A program made the translations under genes and the position numbers. From Opitutia bacterium (GTDB taxonomy: Bacteria; Verrucomicrobiota; Verrucomicrobiia; Opitutales; Opitutaceae): a stretch of 61,176 nt of DNA. Positions within the stretch are counted from its first letter, which is position 1, and each line of letters starts with the position of its first letter. The stretch is from contig CANHJG010000013.1 in NCBI GenBank assembly GCA_947461205.1, forward strand, positions 1 through 61,176. The letters are read 5' to 3'. Positions 44,624 to 53,845 of the stretch are shown piece by piece. The notes below the pieces were generated by a model. The model saw only the letters and a list, made by a program, of their open reading frames with translations, ran no database searches and was not told the DNA's origin.

Positions 44624-47600
44624 TATTGTTTCCGCTCCTCCCGCGTCCCGCCCTTGGAGAACACGCGCCATTTCAAACCCACATTGAACTCATCAAATTC
44701 GTCGAGTTCCCCGACGACCGACCAGCGGTCGCTCAGCCGGTATTCGATCCCGTAGGTCTCGCGACCTTGGCGCGAAATATTTTCGCCGGCGGATAGACTC
44801 ACCCGTTCACCCGCTTCGCTCTCGCCGCCGAAGCTGGCGAGCAGGCTTTGCCCCAAAAAACTCCCCAGCCGCGCCACCCGCTGCCGGTCGGAGTAAGTCA
44901 CCTCGTCGTGCGGCGCCTCGCCCGCCATCACCATGAGCAGCACCTGCGCCGATTCCAGCGGCGGGCTGGACGAGAACATCAGCGCCGGCGCCGATGCCGG
45001 TCCGCTCGCCTCCATGCGCAAATCGTAGTTCAGCCGGCGCACCGTGCCCACGAGCCACACCTGCGGTTCGGCCCCCTGCTCCGGCGTCAGACTCACCCGC
45101 CCCTCCTGCACCGCAAACGTCGCGAACGGCAGTTTCACCGCCCCCTCGTCGATCGTCGCCTCTCCCCGCAACGCCGGCTCGCCCAGCGTTCCGCCCAACC
45201 GGAAATTCGCCGACGCCACACCGGTGAACAACGCCGTGCGCAAGTTCAAAAACTTCTCCCCCGCCACCCCGACGTCGATTCGCCACGCAGCGTAGGGAAC
45301 GGCCTCCACCGCAAAATACGGCGGCGTCCGCGCCCGCGTGCGCGCACCTCCCGGCACCAACGCCCGGATATCCGACAAGAACAGGCTCTCGCGTAACCGC
45401 ACCTTCCCCGCGATCAGCGGCGGCCGCCCGTCCGGCGACGTCAGCGTCAAATCCAGATCCCCCCGGACCAACACGCCCGTCTGCCGCACGAACGGCAAAT
45501 TCTCCCCCTGCAACGCCACGTTGAATTTCACCCCCTCGGCCCATTCCACCCCGCCCGTTTTCGCCACCGCCTCCGGCAGTTCAACCGTCCCGCGCGCCGT
45601 TACCCATTGTCCGCCGCTCTGCGCCGTCACCGACCGCAACTCCAGCTTGCGCCCCGCGAGCGCCACCTCCGCATGGATCTCCTGCAACACCCCGAGCGGC
45701 CCGAGCGGACGCGTCGCCGCGTCCCGCAGCTTCACCGCGCCACTCACGCCCCCCGCCTTGACGTTCAGATCCAGCTGCAACCGCCCCTGCGGCGCCACCC
45801 ACACGGGCAGAAACCGCGCCAGTCCCGCGACGTCGGCGTCGGGCACTTCCAGCCGCCCCTCCGCCCCGCCCTGCAGCCACGCCAGCGGGCTCGCCAGAAA
45901 ATCCCGCCACCGCCCCTCACCCACCGGCACACGCCCGCGGGCCCGCACCGTTTGCCCTTCGACCTTGGCCGTCAACCGTTCGAGCCGCAGCTCGCCCGCC
46001 GTTCCCGCAATTTCCACGTCGAGCGTGTCTACGGTCGGTATCGGGCGTTTGAACCGCCCGGCATCGACCGACACCCGCGCCGCTTTGACGTGAAACGTCC
46101 CCTGCGGCCGCGCCCACGTCCCGGTCACATGCACCGACGCCTCGGGCTCCTGTGCCTCGAAACCCGTGAGTTCCGCCCACTGCCGCCAAAACCCCGCATT
46201 TGGTACCGTTGTCCCGTCGAGCGCCAGCGCCCCCTCCGGCTCGAAGCTGACCACCGGCGTCGCCGCCGGACTCACGCGCAGCGGAAATCTTCCGACCACG
46301 CGCACCACGCTTTTCCCCTCCTCCAGGACACTCAGTTCCTCGATTCGTACGCCGCTGGAGTCGCCAGATGCGGCCACCGCGACGACCGCACTTTTTCCTG
46401 CGCCCACCTCGATCGCCGCCGTGCTCTTCAGCGCAAACGCCATCGGTCCCCGTGCCCACGTCCCTTTCGCCGTCAGCGAAGCCAGCCGCCAGGCCGGCCC
46501 ACGCCACACCGCCAACTCGCCCAACCACACCGAAGAAAAATTCTTCGCCGCCAGCTCCAGCCGACCCGTTTCGCCCCACACCAGGGACGCGTCCACCGCA
46601 CTCTCCGGTCCAGAGAGTTGCAACGCGTCAACCTCGAATCCCGGCCGCCACCGGATCGCCGCCGGCTTCGTCAAGTGCAGCCGCTCCACCCCGCCTTGGG
46701 CCAACGCCAATTTCGTCAATTGCACCGCCCCGTCCTTCACCGCGCCCCCCGCCGAAATCACGGTCGTCCCCGCCGCCGCGTCCACGTCCAACGATTCCAG
46801 CGCCCCGCCCCGCCCGGACCACGCCACGGTCACACCGAGTGGATTTACTCCGGGAAACGTTACGCCCACCGCCTCCGCGCGCCCCGCGTGCACGAGGTCC
46901 GTCGGCCGCCCCGCCGCTACCACCTTGAGCGTGCCCGCGTCGAAACCCAGACTGGCCGGCACCCAGCGCCCGACCGTGGCGCGCCGGATCTGTCCCTCGG
47001 CCGCCGCGTCGAGAATTTCCTTCGTCTCAAAATTCCAGCCGCCGCGCCAGACCAGGCTTTCCCCGGCCGTGCCCGTGACCGCGCCCTCGCTCACGCGAAC
47101 CCGCGGCCAGGCGAAATCGCCCTTTGCCGCGATCAACGAAGCCTCCCAACCGGTCGAAGCGATATCTCGCCCCCTCAATTGAAATTCCACCACCGGTGTC
47201 TGGCTGAAACTCGTCGCCAGCCGAGCCTCGCCACTCACGGTGCCCTGCGCAGTAAACCATGGCTGCTTGGCCAAATCGGCCTCCACTGTAAATCGTGCTC
47301 CGCTCTGCCGGAATTTCCCGCTCCGCTCCACCGTTACGGCCTCGCTCAATCGCGCCACGATGCCCGGCAGGGTCGCGTGCAGCGTCTCCACCGTAAACGC
47401 CTCCGCGTCGCCCTGCCCGCGCAACGTCGCCTCGAGCGGCGGCACCGTTTTGCCCGGGATCGGCTCCCCTGCAGCCGAAAAATCCGCGAAGATCCGGTCG
47501 CCGTACCATTCCACTTTTCCCCGCGCACGCACCGCGGCAAACCCGTCGCCAAGCTTTAGCCGCTCTCCGGGCACACTCCAGTTTTCCGCTTCCAGCGCGG

Positions 47601-48285
47601 CCTCGGCCGGCAGCCAACCCTCGCCGCCAAACCGCGCCCGCAGGGTCGCATGCTGCGCCCACAGGAGCACCGCCCCGGTCACCTCAGCGCCGCGGCTCTC
47701 GAAATGCCCTTCGGCCTCGCTCCCGCGCAGCCCGAGCCGCACCGCATCCACCGGAAACGCGAGCGCCGCATCCGCCTGCAGGCCGCGATAAGCCAAATCC
47801 TTCACCACCAGTTCGCGGTTCGCCCAAACGGCCGCCGCACACGTCAACTCCGCCCCGGGCCACCGCACGACGCCCGCCTCGATCTTCACGCGTGGCGCCC
47901 ACCGGCCAAGGTGCCCCGCCATGGCCTGCAACTGCGCCCGCAACGACACCCAGCCGAGACGGGTCGGGCTTGCGCCCGTCTCGGCCGCGCGTCCTGCCAC
48001 GTCGACCGCCCATCGTCCCCCGACGATTTCCCCGCGCCGCCACCACCCCACCAGCGGCGTGTCGGCCTCGATCCGCGCGACCGTCGCGCGCACCCCGTTG
48101 ACGCTGAACGCGGCCTCGTGCAGCGCAAATCGACCGTATCCGACCCTTTCATAACGCGCGAACGTCAGACCGCGCGACGCACCGGCCGAGCGCAACGCCG
48201 CCCCCAGCCACCACGGCGAAGCCGCCGCGGTCAAACCGAGCCCGGCTGCCAGCACCCAAAATAATTTAAGCAGTCGGCGGCGCAT
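44623..48285 (-). CDS. tamB: TamB-like translocation and assembly module protein
   Basis: 1220 aa. An N-terminal membrane anchor (LLKLFWVLAAGLGLTAAASPW) precedes long AsmA-like beta repeats. The C-terminal TamB/DUF490 domain ends with SSPPLESAQVLLMVMAGEAPHDE, LGQSLLASFGGE and YRLSDRWSVVGELDEFDE, typical of the family. TamB bridges inner and outer membrane and may carry phospholipids. Its stop overlaps the tamA start, so they are coupled. The M3 peptidase gene ends 27 nt upstream of it, so the three may form one operon. Confidence 0.94.
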   Translation of the reverse strand: MRRRLLKLFWVLAAGLGLTAAASPWWLGAALRSAGASRGLTFARYERVGYGRFALHEAAFSVNGVRATVARIEADTPLVGWWRRGEIVGGRWAVDVAGRAAETGASPTRLGWVSLRAQLQAMAGHLGRWAPRVKIEAGVVRWPGAELTCAAAVWANRELVVKDLAYRGLQADAALAFPVDAVRLGLRGSEAEGHFESRGAEVTGAVLLWAQHATLRARFGGEGWLPAEAALEAENWSVPGERLKLGDGFAAVRARGKVEWYGDRIFADFSAAGEPIPGKTVPPLEATLRGQGDAEAFTVETLHATLPGIVARLSEAVTVERSGKFRQSGARFTVEADLAKQPWFTAQGTVSGEARLATSFSQTPVVEFQLRGRDIASTGWEASLIAAKGDFAWPRVRVSEGAVTGTAGESLVWRGGWNFETKEILDAAAEGQIRRATVGRWVPASLGFDAGTLKVVAAGRPTDLVHAGRAEAVGVTFPGVNPLGVTVAWSGRGGALESLDVDAAAGTTVISAGGAVKDGAVQLTKLALAQGGVERLHLTKPAAIRWRPGFEVDALQLSGPESAVDASLVWGETGRLELAAKNFSSVWLGELAVWRGPAWRLASLTAKGTWARGPMAFALKSTAAIEVGAGKSAVVAVAASGDSSGVRIEELSVLEEGKSVVRVVGRFPLRVSPAATPVVSFEPEGALALDGTTVPNAGFWRQWAELTGFEAQEPEASVHVTGTWARPQGTFHVKAARVSVDAGRFKRPIPTVDTLDVEIAGTAGELRLERLTAKVEGQTVRARGRVPVGEGRWRDFLASPLAWLQGGAEGRLEVPDADVAGLARFLPVWVAPQGRLQLDLNVKAGGVSGAVKLRDAATRPLGPLGVLQEIHAEVALAGRKLELRSVTAQSGGQWVTARGTVELPEAVAKTGGVEWAEGVKFNVALQGENLPFVRQTGVLVRGDLDLTLTSPDGRPPLIAGKVRLRESLFLSDIRALVPGGARTRARTPPYFAVEAVPYAAWRIDVGVAGEKFLNLRTALFTGVASANFRLGGTLGEPALRGEATIDEGAVKLPFATFAVQEGRVSLTPEQGAEPQVWLVGTVRRLNYDLRMEASGPASAPALMFSSSPPLESAQVLLMVMAGEAPHDEVTYSDRQRVARLGSFLGQSLLASFGGESEAGERVSLSAGENISRQGRETYGIEYRLSDRWSVVGELDEFDEFNVGLKWRVFSKGGTREERKQ

Positions 48286-48312
48286 GAATCCTTCTCAGGA
48301 CCGCCCGCCACG

Positions 48313-50370
48313 TCAGCCCCCCGGAATCAGCCCGTTGCGCTGCAGCAATGCGTTAAGGTCAGGATCCCGACCCATGAAGGCCCGATACAGTTCCGCGGGA
48401 TCGGCCGAATTCCCCCGACTCAGCACTTTCTCGACAAACTCCGCGCCGACCCGCACGTTGAACACGCCCTCCCGCTTGAACCGCGTGAACGCATCCGCAT
48501 CGAGCACTTCGGCCCATTTGTAGGAATAGTAACCCGCCGCGTAGCCCACCGGATCGGAGAAAATATGGGTGAACTTCTTCACCACCGTCGGCGCCGGCGG
48601 TTCGGTCGGCACCAGACACTCGGCCACCGCCGCCCGCGCCGGCGTCTCCACATCCGGCTCGCCCGCAAACTCCGCCGTCCGCACGTGCAACAGCAGGTCC
48701 ATTTTCGCCAGCGCCACCTGCCGCATCGTTACACACGCCGAGCGAAAATTCCGCGCGGCGGTCAACTTGCGGAAAATTTCCTCCGGGATCGCCGCCCCCG
48801 TCTCGTGGTGGCGCGCGAAGAGGTCGAGGCACTCCCGCTCCCACGTCCAGTTTTCCATGATCTGCGACGGCAGCTCGACGAAGTCCCACGCTACATTCAC
48901 CCCGTTGAGCGACTTGATTTCCACCTCGCCCAGCAGGTGGTGCAACAGGTGCCCGAACTCGTGAAACACGGTCTCGACTTCGCGATGCGTCAACCGCGCC
49001 GGCTTGCCCTCGCTCGGCGGTGTCATGTTCCCGCACATCAGTCCGAGATGCGGGGCGCGTGAACCGTCGGGCCGCGGCCCGCCGGTGATGAGATAGTTCA
49101 TCCAGGCCCCGCCGCGTTTCGACTCCCGCGGATACCAGTCGGCATAGAACGACCCCACGTGCCGGCCCCGGGCATCGCTCACGTCGTAAAACTTCACCTC
49201 CGGGTGCCAACCCTCGACCTCGCCGGGCGCGCGTTCCACGACCCGCAGCCCAAAAATCCGCGCCGCCAGCTCAAACATCCCCGCGATCACGCGGTCCATC
49301 GGGAAATACGGCCGCAGGATTTCCTCGTCGAACGTGTAGCGCGACTGCCGGAGTTTCTCGGCCCAATACAGTATTTCCCAAGGGGCCAGCCGCGCCACCG
49401 GCCCGTTCGTCTGCTGCGCCTTGAACGCCTCCAACTCGCCGCACTCGCGCCCAAACGCGCCGCGCGCCCGCGCCTCCATGTCCGCGATAAACGCAAGGGC
49501 CCGCGCGCCCGTCTTGGCCATCCGCCGCTCGAGCACCAGATCGGCGAAATGCGCTTTGCCCAACAGCGCGGCTTTTTCCGCCCGCAACGTCAGGATGCGC
49601 CCAATCAGCGGCGCATTGTCGTGCGGCGCCCGGGCGCCGACCGCCGCCGACGCCGTCCACATCTCGCGGCGCAGCGCCTCATCCGCCAGATAAGTCATAA
49701 ACGGCTCCAGCGACGGCAGGTGCAGCGTGAAGCGCCAGCCCGCGAGCCCTTTCGCCTCCGCCGCGCGCCGCGCCGCAGCTTGCGCGTGCGCCGGCAGCCC
49801 CGCGAGCCTCGCCTCATCGCTTACGACCAACTGCCACGCATTCGTCGCATCGAGCACATTTTCGGAATATTTTTGCGTCAGCTGCGCCAGCTCGGTCTGC
49901 AACGCCTCGAGCCGCGCGCGTTGCTCCGGAGGCAGATCCGCCCCCGCCTGCCGAAAATCCGCCACCGTCTCGTCCACAAACCGCCGGTGAATTCCCGTCA
50001 GCGCGCGCACCGCCGCCGTCTCGGCCGCCGCCTTCAGGACCGCCCACAACCGCGCGTTGAGCGGAATCCCCGCCGAGAACGCCGAAACCAGCGGCAACAT
50101 CGCGTTGTGCGCCTCGCGCAGCGCCGGCGAGTCGGCCACCGACTGCAGATGCGTGACCTTCGCCCAGGCCAGGTTCAGTTCCTCCGTCGCGCTTTCCAGG
50201 GCCAGAAACGTGTTTTCGTAGGTCAGCGCACCGAGGTCCCGGGCGGCGATCCCGTCGACCGCCGCCTTGGCCCGCCCGAGCGCCGCTTCGATCGCGGGCC
50301 CCACCCGCTCTGGCACGAGCGCGGACCAACGGATGTGAAACGCAGAATCGAGAAACGGGTTTGCTGACAT
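48313..50370 (-). CDS. M3 family oligopeptidase (PrlC/OpdA type)
   Basis: 685 aa from MSANPFLDSAFHIRW. The zinc motif HEFGH lies near residue 468 in VFHEFGHLLHHLLGE, followed by the third ligand region WDFVELPSQIMENW. The C-terminal GYYSYKWAEVLDADAF block is characteristic of M3A oligopeptidases. It degrades short peptides, including signal peptides, in the cytoplasm. It is the first gene of a probable M3-tamB-tamA operon. Confidence 0.95.
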   Translation of the reverse strand: MSANPFLDSAFHIRWSALVPERVGPAIEAALGRAKAAVDGIAARDLGALTYENTFLALESATEELNLAWAKVTHLQSVADSPALREAHNAMLPLVSAFSAGIPLNARLWAVLKAAAETAAVRALTGIHRRFVDETVADFRQAGADLPPEQRARLEALQTELAQLTQKYSENVLDATNAWQLVVSDEARLAGLPAHAQAAARRAAEAKGLAGWRFTLHLPSLEPFMTYLADEALRREMWTASAAVGARAPHDNAPLIGRILTLRAEKAALLGKAHFADLVLERRMAKTGARALAFIADMEARARGAFGRECGELEAFKAQQTNGPVARLAPWEILYWAEKLRQSRYTFDEEILRPYFPMDRVIAGMFELAARIFGLRVVERAPGEVEGWHPEVKFYDVSDARGRHVGSFYADWYPRESKRGGAWMNYLITGGPRPDGSRAPHLGLMCGNMTPPSEGKPARLTHREVETVFHEFGHLLHHLLGEVEIKSLNGVNVAWDFVELPSQIMENWTWERECLDLFARHHETGAAIPEEIFRKLTAARNFRSACVTMRQVALAKMDLLLHVRTAEFAGEPDVETPARAAVAECLVPTEPPAPTVVKKFTHIFSDPVGYAAGYYSYKWAEVLDADAFTRFKREGVFNVRVGAEFVEKVLSRGNSADPAELYRAFMGRDPDLNALLQRNGLIPGG

Positions 50371-50416
50371 GCCGCGAAACACCCGCCCCGCGCCCCCGAT
50401 GTCAAACCGCAAAACC

Positions 50417-52252
50417 TCACCATGCGTAACCGGCACCGACCGAGACCTGCCGCCGCGCGGCCGGCACCGCCGGCACCGCCTGAAAGCGGCTGTCCCACAG
50501 ATTGTCCGCCAACACGGAAAACTCCACCCCGCGCCAGGCCGCCGGCCGGTAGACGATGCCGAGGGAACTCGTCACCGCTTCGTCGCCCCCGATGACGCGC
50601 AGCAGATTGTCCGCCTGCCACCGCGCCACGTTGTCCATTCGCAATTCAACCCCGTGGCCAAGCCGCGCCGTCAACGCCGCCGTCAACCGGTGCCGCGCAT
50701 AGTTGAGCGCGTAGAAACTGGCGTCCACCGCCGCCCCGCGGTAGTCGGCATCCTTGGACAGGCCGGTGTAGCCGAGCACCGCGTCCACCGCTCCCCATGA
50801 GCGCCGCACGACCAACTCCACGCCCGAAGTGGCCACGTCCACTGCATTGGCCGTCCGCGCCGTCACCCCGCGCCGAAACGTCCAGTCCACCAGCGCATCG
50901 TCGCGCCGATGGAACAGCGCCGCCTGCCCGGTCCAGCCCAGCAGCGTGCCCCGGGCGCCCAGTTCGACGTTGTGGCTGCTTTCCCGTCCGAGGTTGGCGT
51001 TGCCGCGGAACAGACCCGCCACCGCGCTGGAGTTCAGCGCCGTGTAGGTCGGCACCTGCGTCGTTTTCGCATAGCTGAAATGGATTCGCTGCAGCGCCGC
51101 GCCCGGCTGCTCCCGCGCCAGCTCGAAGACCGGCGAGACCGCCGCCCCACCCCGGTTGCTGTCGTCATAGCCGGCGCCAGCCTTCACCACCACGCGATCA
51201 CCGGCCGCCGGTCCCCAGGCCTTCTCCGGCACAAGAGAAAATTTGGTGAGCGTGCGGGAGTGAAACCGGCCGGCCGTAAGCGAGGTGGATTTGAGCTCGT
51301 CCGCCACCAACTCGCCCCGAAAATGAACCGTCACATCCCCCGGACTCTTTCGCCCGCCAAACGCGGCGCCATGCGCCCACGTCGTGTGTTGAAAGGGATG
51401 CACGGGCCCGAGCGGCGCAAACCGGTTGAAGGCATAATCGTCCTTGTTGCGCCGATACCACACCCCGGCCTCCACGAAGTCGCCGCCCCCCCCATCGGCC
51501 CGGTGGTTGAGTGCGAACAAGAGCGTCTGCAGGTTCTCGGTCTCATTCGAATTGAACGGCGTGTAGAGATTCGGCCACCCGAAAAATTTTGTCTGATAGC
51601 CCGCAAACAAATCCGTCTGTGCCGCCGGGCCGGCCAGCTGCAGCCGGCCGTTGATCCGCTCGAAGTTCTGCTCGCCGAACGCCACCGAACCGTCCGACTC
51701 CGACCGCCCCCACGCCAGATCCGCCGCCAGCCTCCGGCCGCCCAACCGGACTTCGCTCCAGGCGCCCTGGTAAAACTCCTGCCGGTTCAGCCCGTAATCG
51801 CCGGCCGCCAGCCCCAGCGAACCCGCGGTCCGGATCGGGCGCCACCCATAGCCGAACGCGCCCACCGTGGAGTTCAAGGCCTCAAGCGCGTGATCGGCCC
51901 CGAGGAGAATTTCGGGCGCACCCAGCATCGCCGGCGCCACCGGAATCTCGGCGAGATAGTGCCCGGTCTGCGGATCAAACACCGACACCGCCCCGAGCCG
52001 GAACCCCGTGTTTTCAAAAATTCCCCCGCGCAGCGTCACGTCGGCTTGGGCCTCGCCCAGATTGCGCGCGGCGATGTCCACCCGCGGCTCATAGCGCAAG
52101 GCCGACACCGGCATCGCAAAGGTCCCGGCGGGCGACTGGTTCGCCACCCGCGGGGAAAAAACCGTCACCTCCGGCAGGCTGACGGCAACGTCCTCCGCCC
52201 CCAGCGGCAGCAGCACCAAGACCCCCAGCAACCCGATGGCACGTTTCATCAT
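50417..52252 (-). CDS. TonB-dependent outer-membrane receptor, BtuB-like
   Basis: 611 aa. A signal peptide (MMKRAIGLLGVLVLLPLGA) is followed by EDVAVSLPEVTVFSPRV, the probable TonB box region, then a plug domain (DIAARNLGEAQADVTLRGGIF). The rest is a barrel ending VSVGAGYAW with terminal aromatic. The compact length is like BtuB- or CirA-type receptors. No cobalamin riboswitch was found upstream. The substrate is unknown. The M3 gene begins 46 nt downstream on the same strand. Confidence 0.9.
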   Translation of the reverse strand: MMKRAIGLLGVLVLLPLGAEDVAVSLPEVTVFSPRVANQSPAGTFAMPVSALRYEPRVDIAARNLGEAQADVTLRGGIFENTGFRLGAVSVFDPQTGHYLAEIPVAPAMLGAPEILLGADHALEALNSTVGAFGYGWRPIRTAGSLGLAAGDYGLNRQEFYQGAWSEVRLGGRRLAADLAWGRSESDGSVAFGEQNFERINGRLQLAGPAAQTDLFAGYQTKFFGWPNLYTPFNSNETENLQTLLFALNHRADGGGGDFVEAGVWYRRNKDDYAFNRFAPLGPVHPFQHTTWAHGAAFGGRKSPGDVTVHFRGELVADELKSTSLTAGRFHSRTLTKFSLVPEKAWGPAAGDRVVVKAGAGYDDSNRGGAAVSPVFELAREQPGAALQRIHFSYAKTTQVPTYTALNSSAVAGLFRGNANLGRESSHNVELGARGTLLGWTGQAALFHRRDDALVDWTFRRGVTARTANAVDVATSGVELVVRRSWGAVDAVLGYTGLSKDADYRGAAVDASFYALNYARHRLTAALTARLGHGVELRMDNVARWQADNLLRVIGGDEAVTSSLGIVYRPAAWRGVEFSVLADNLWDSRFQAVPAVPAARRQVSVGAGYAW

Positions 52253-52341
52253 CCCGAACCGCTAGCACCCGCCTCCGCAAAAACAAGTCTGTTGTTTAGA
52301 GGTCGTGCGTCTTGGCTTAACAAGCGTTTCCGGGTGGCCAC

Positions 52342-52368
52342 AAAGAAACCCCGGCGCAAACGCCGGGG
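52342..52368 (-). terminator. intrinsic terminator of the ferredoxin gene
   Basis: The perfect 8-bp stem CCCCGGCG-CAAA-CGCCGGGG is followed on the minus strand by TTTCTTT. It lies 29 nt after the ferredoxin stop and 89 nt before the TonB receptor start. Confidence 0.75.
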
Positions 52369-52397
52369 CTCAGGATCGCAGAAGAAAATCCCGGCGC

Positions 52398-52634
52398 TTA
52401 TTCCTCGCCGTCGTTGCCGATGGCCTCGACCGGGCAGCCTTCCAACGCTTCCATGCACAGTGCGACTTCTTCCTCGGAGGTCGGCTGCTTGTGAACGTAG
52501 GAGTAACCCCCTTCGTCGTGCCGAGTAAAAAAACCCGGGGCAGTTTCGCGGCAAAGATCGCAATCGATACACTGCTGATCGACGTAGAACTTTCCGGCTG
52601 CGTTGGGTGCCCACTTGTCAGCTTTGTTTGCCAT
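52398..52634 (-). CDS. ferredoxin, single [4Fe-4S] type
   Basis: 78 aa from MANKADKWAPNAAGKFYV; a longer frame upstream looks untranslated. The cluster ligands are Cys22, Cys25 and Cys28 in QCIDCDLCRETAP and Cys67 in EGCPVEAIG. Cys60 may be an extra ligand or form a disulfide. The acidic tail is typical. It is a small cytoplasmic electron carrier. It is monocistronic with a terminator, divergent from the rhomboid-like gene. Confidence 0.93.
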   Translation of the reverse strand: MANKADKWAPNAAGKFYVDQQCIDCDLCRETAPGFFTRHDEGGYSYVHKQPTSEEEVALCMEALEGCPVEAIGNDGEE

Positions 52635-52768
52635 AAGTGACCGAACAAAGAAAATGTTTCGAAACTCTGTCAAGCGGCACCGTATTCGTCACCGTGTCTG
52701 GTCTCCCTCCGCTCCCGGACTCACGGCCCCGGCTTGTGTTTGCCCTTTGCGCCGCTACCGTCGCCCGA

Positions 52769-53659
52769 ATGCTTTCCGACCGCCATTCCCCGCGCGACGC
52801 CTATCCCCGGGAAGCGACGTCGGCGTTGATGTGGTTGCTCGCCGCTATGGTCGGCGCATTTGCCCTCGAACTGGTCCTCGTGTCGCCGGGGTTCAACGCC
52901 TCGGATCAGCTCCACCGGGGCCTCGCGGTCAGCCCTGCGGGCCTGGCCAGCGGGAGCGTTTGGACCCTCGCCACTTATTGGCTGCTGCACAGCCCGACCA
53001 ATCTGTTCCATGTCGGCTTCGTGCTCGCCGGTCTCTACGCCTTCGGCCGCGCCCTGGAGCCCTTGCTGGGCGTGCGTCGCTTCGTCGGGGTCTTCGCGGG
53101 ATCGATTGTGCTTGGCGGCTTGGTTTGGGCGGCCGTGAACTGGCGGCATGACGGCCTTCTCCTCGGCGGCACCGCCGGCGTGTGCGGCCTGCTCGCGCTC
53201 TACGCCGCGCTCTATCCCAACCGCGAGTTCAGCTTCCTGTTATTGTTCTTTTTCCCGGTAACCCTCCGGCTCAAACACCTCGCGTTGGGCCTGCTCGTCA
53301 TCGACCTCTTCGCCTTCGGCTTCTACGAAATCCTCGGCAATCCCCCCCCGTTGGCCTACGCGCCGTCAGCGCACCTCGGGGGGATGATGGCAGGCTGGAT
53401 CTATTACCGTTTCGTCCACGGGTCGGAATGGCGCCCGTTCGGTCGCCGGGTCGCCGCGGTCCCCGCCCCCCGGCTGAACCGCGCCCGACCCGCCGAGCCG
53501 ATCACTCCGCCGCCCGCCGACAACTCCAGCCGCCGCGTTAACCTGCGCGCCGACGTCGACCGCGTTCTGGACAAAATTAACAGCCACGGCTTCGCCTCCC
53601 TCAGCGTCGAGGAGCGGCGCTTGCTGGACGAAGCCAAGGATCTCCTGAGCCGGCGCTGA
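52769..53659 (+). CDS. rhomboid-fold membrane protein, catalytic Ser absent
   Basis: 296 aa from MLSDRHSPRDAYPREATSALMW. The rhomboid fold has about six membrane helices, but the GxSG motif reads G134-T-A136-G, so the nucleophile Ser is Ala; the conserved His202 remains in PSAHLGGMMAGWIY. The oxyanion-region N after HSPTNLFH is also not conserved. The C-terminal helical segment VDRVLDKINSHGFASLSVEERRLL matches the DUF6576-type tail of bacterial rhomboids. It is therefore probably an inactive pseudoprotease that binds membrane clients. It is divergent from the ferredoxin gene. Confidence 0.87.
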   Translation: MLSDRHSPRDAYPREATSALMWLLAAMVGAFALELVLVSPGFNASDQLHRGLAVSPAGLASGSVWTLATYWLLHSPTNLFHVGFVLAGLYAFGRALEPLLGVRRFVGVFAGSIVLGGLVWAAVNWRHDGLLLGGTAGVCGLLALYAALYPNREFSFLLLFFFPVTLRLKHLALGLLVIDLFAFGFYEILGNPPPLAYAPSAHLGGMMAGWIYYRFVHGSEWRPFGRRVAAVPAPRLNRARPAEPITPPPADNSSRRVNLRADVDRVLDKINSHGFASLSVEERRLLDEAKDLLSRR

Positions 53660-53845
53660 ACGCCCGACGAGCCGCGTCCGTCCCACTCACCCGCTGCGCC
53701 TCGCACGGGAGGGCCGGGACCGGCCAGGCCCCCCATCATTTTGATCGACCTGGTCACCCGCGCCGCCCTTCGATCTCGCCTCGCGCCTTGATATCTCCGC
53801 CGATTGAGTGAAACATCTCCCGCTCTCCACCCCTCTTACCTTTTT

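Noticed and set aside
45607-47559. 650-codon plus-strand frame over tamB
   Set aside because: Antisense of tamB; very Arg/Pro/His-rich.
52253-52397. Cobalamin riboswitch upstream of the BtuB-like receptor
   Set aside because: No B12 box or matching structure; the region only holds the ferredoxin terminator.
50909-52528. 539-codon plus-strand frame over the second TonB receptor
   Set aside because: Antisense of a receptor with signal peptide and barrel; Arg-rich.
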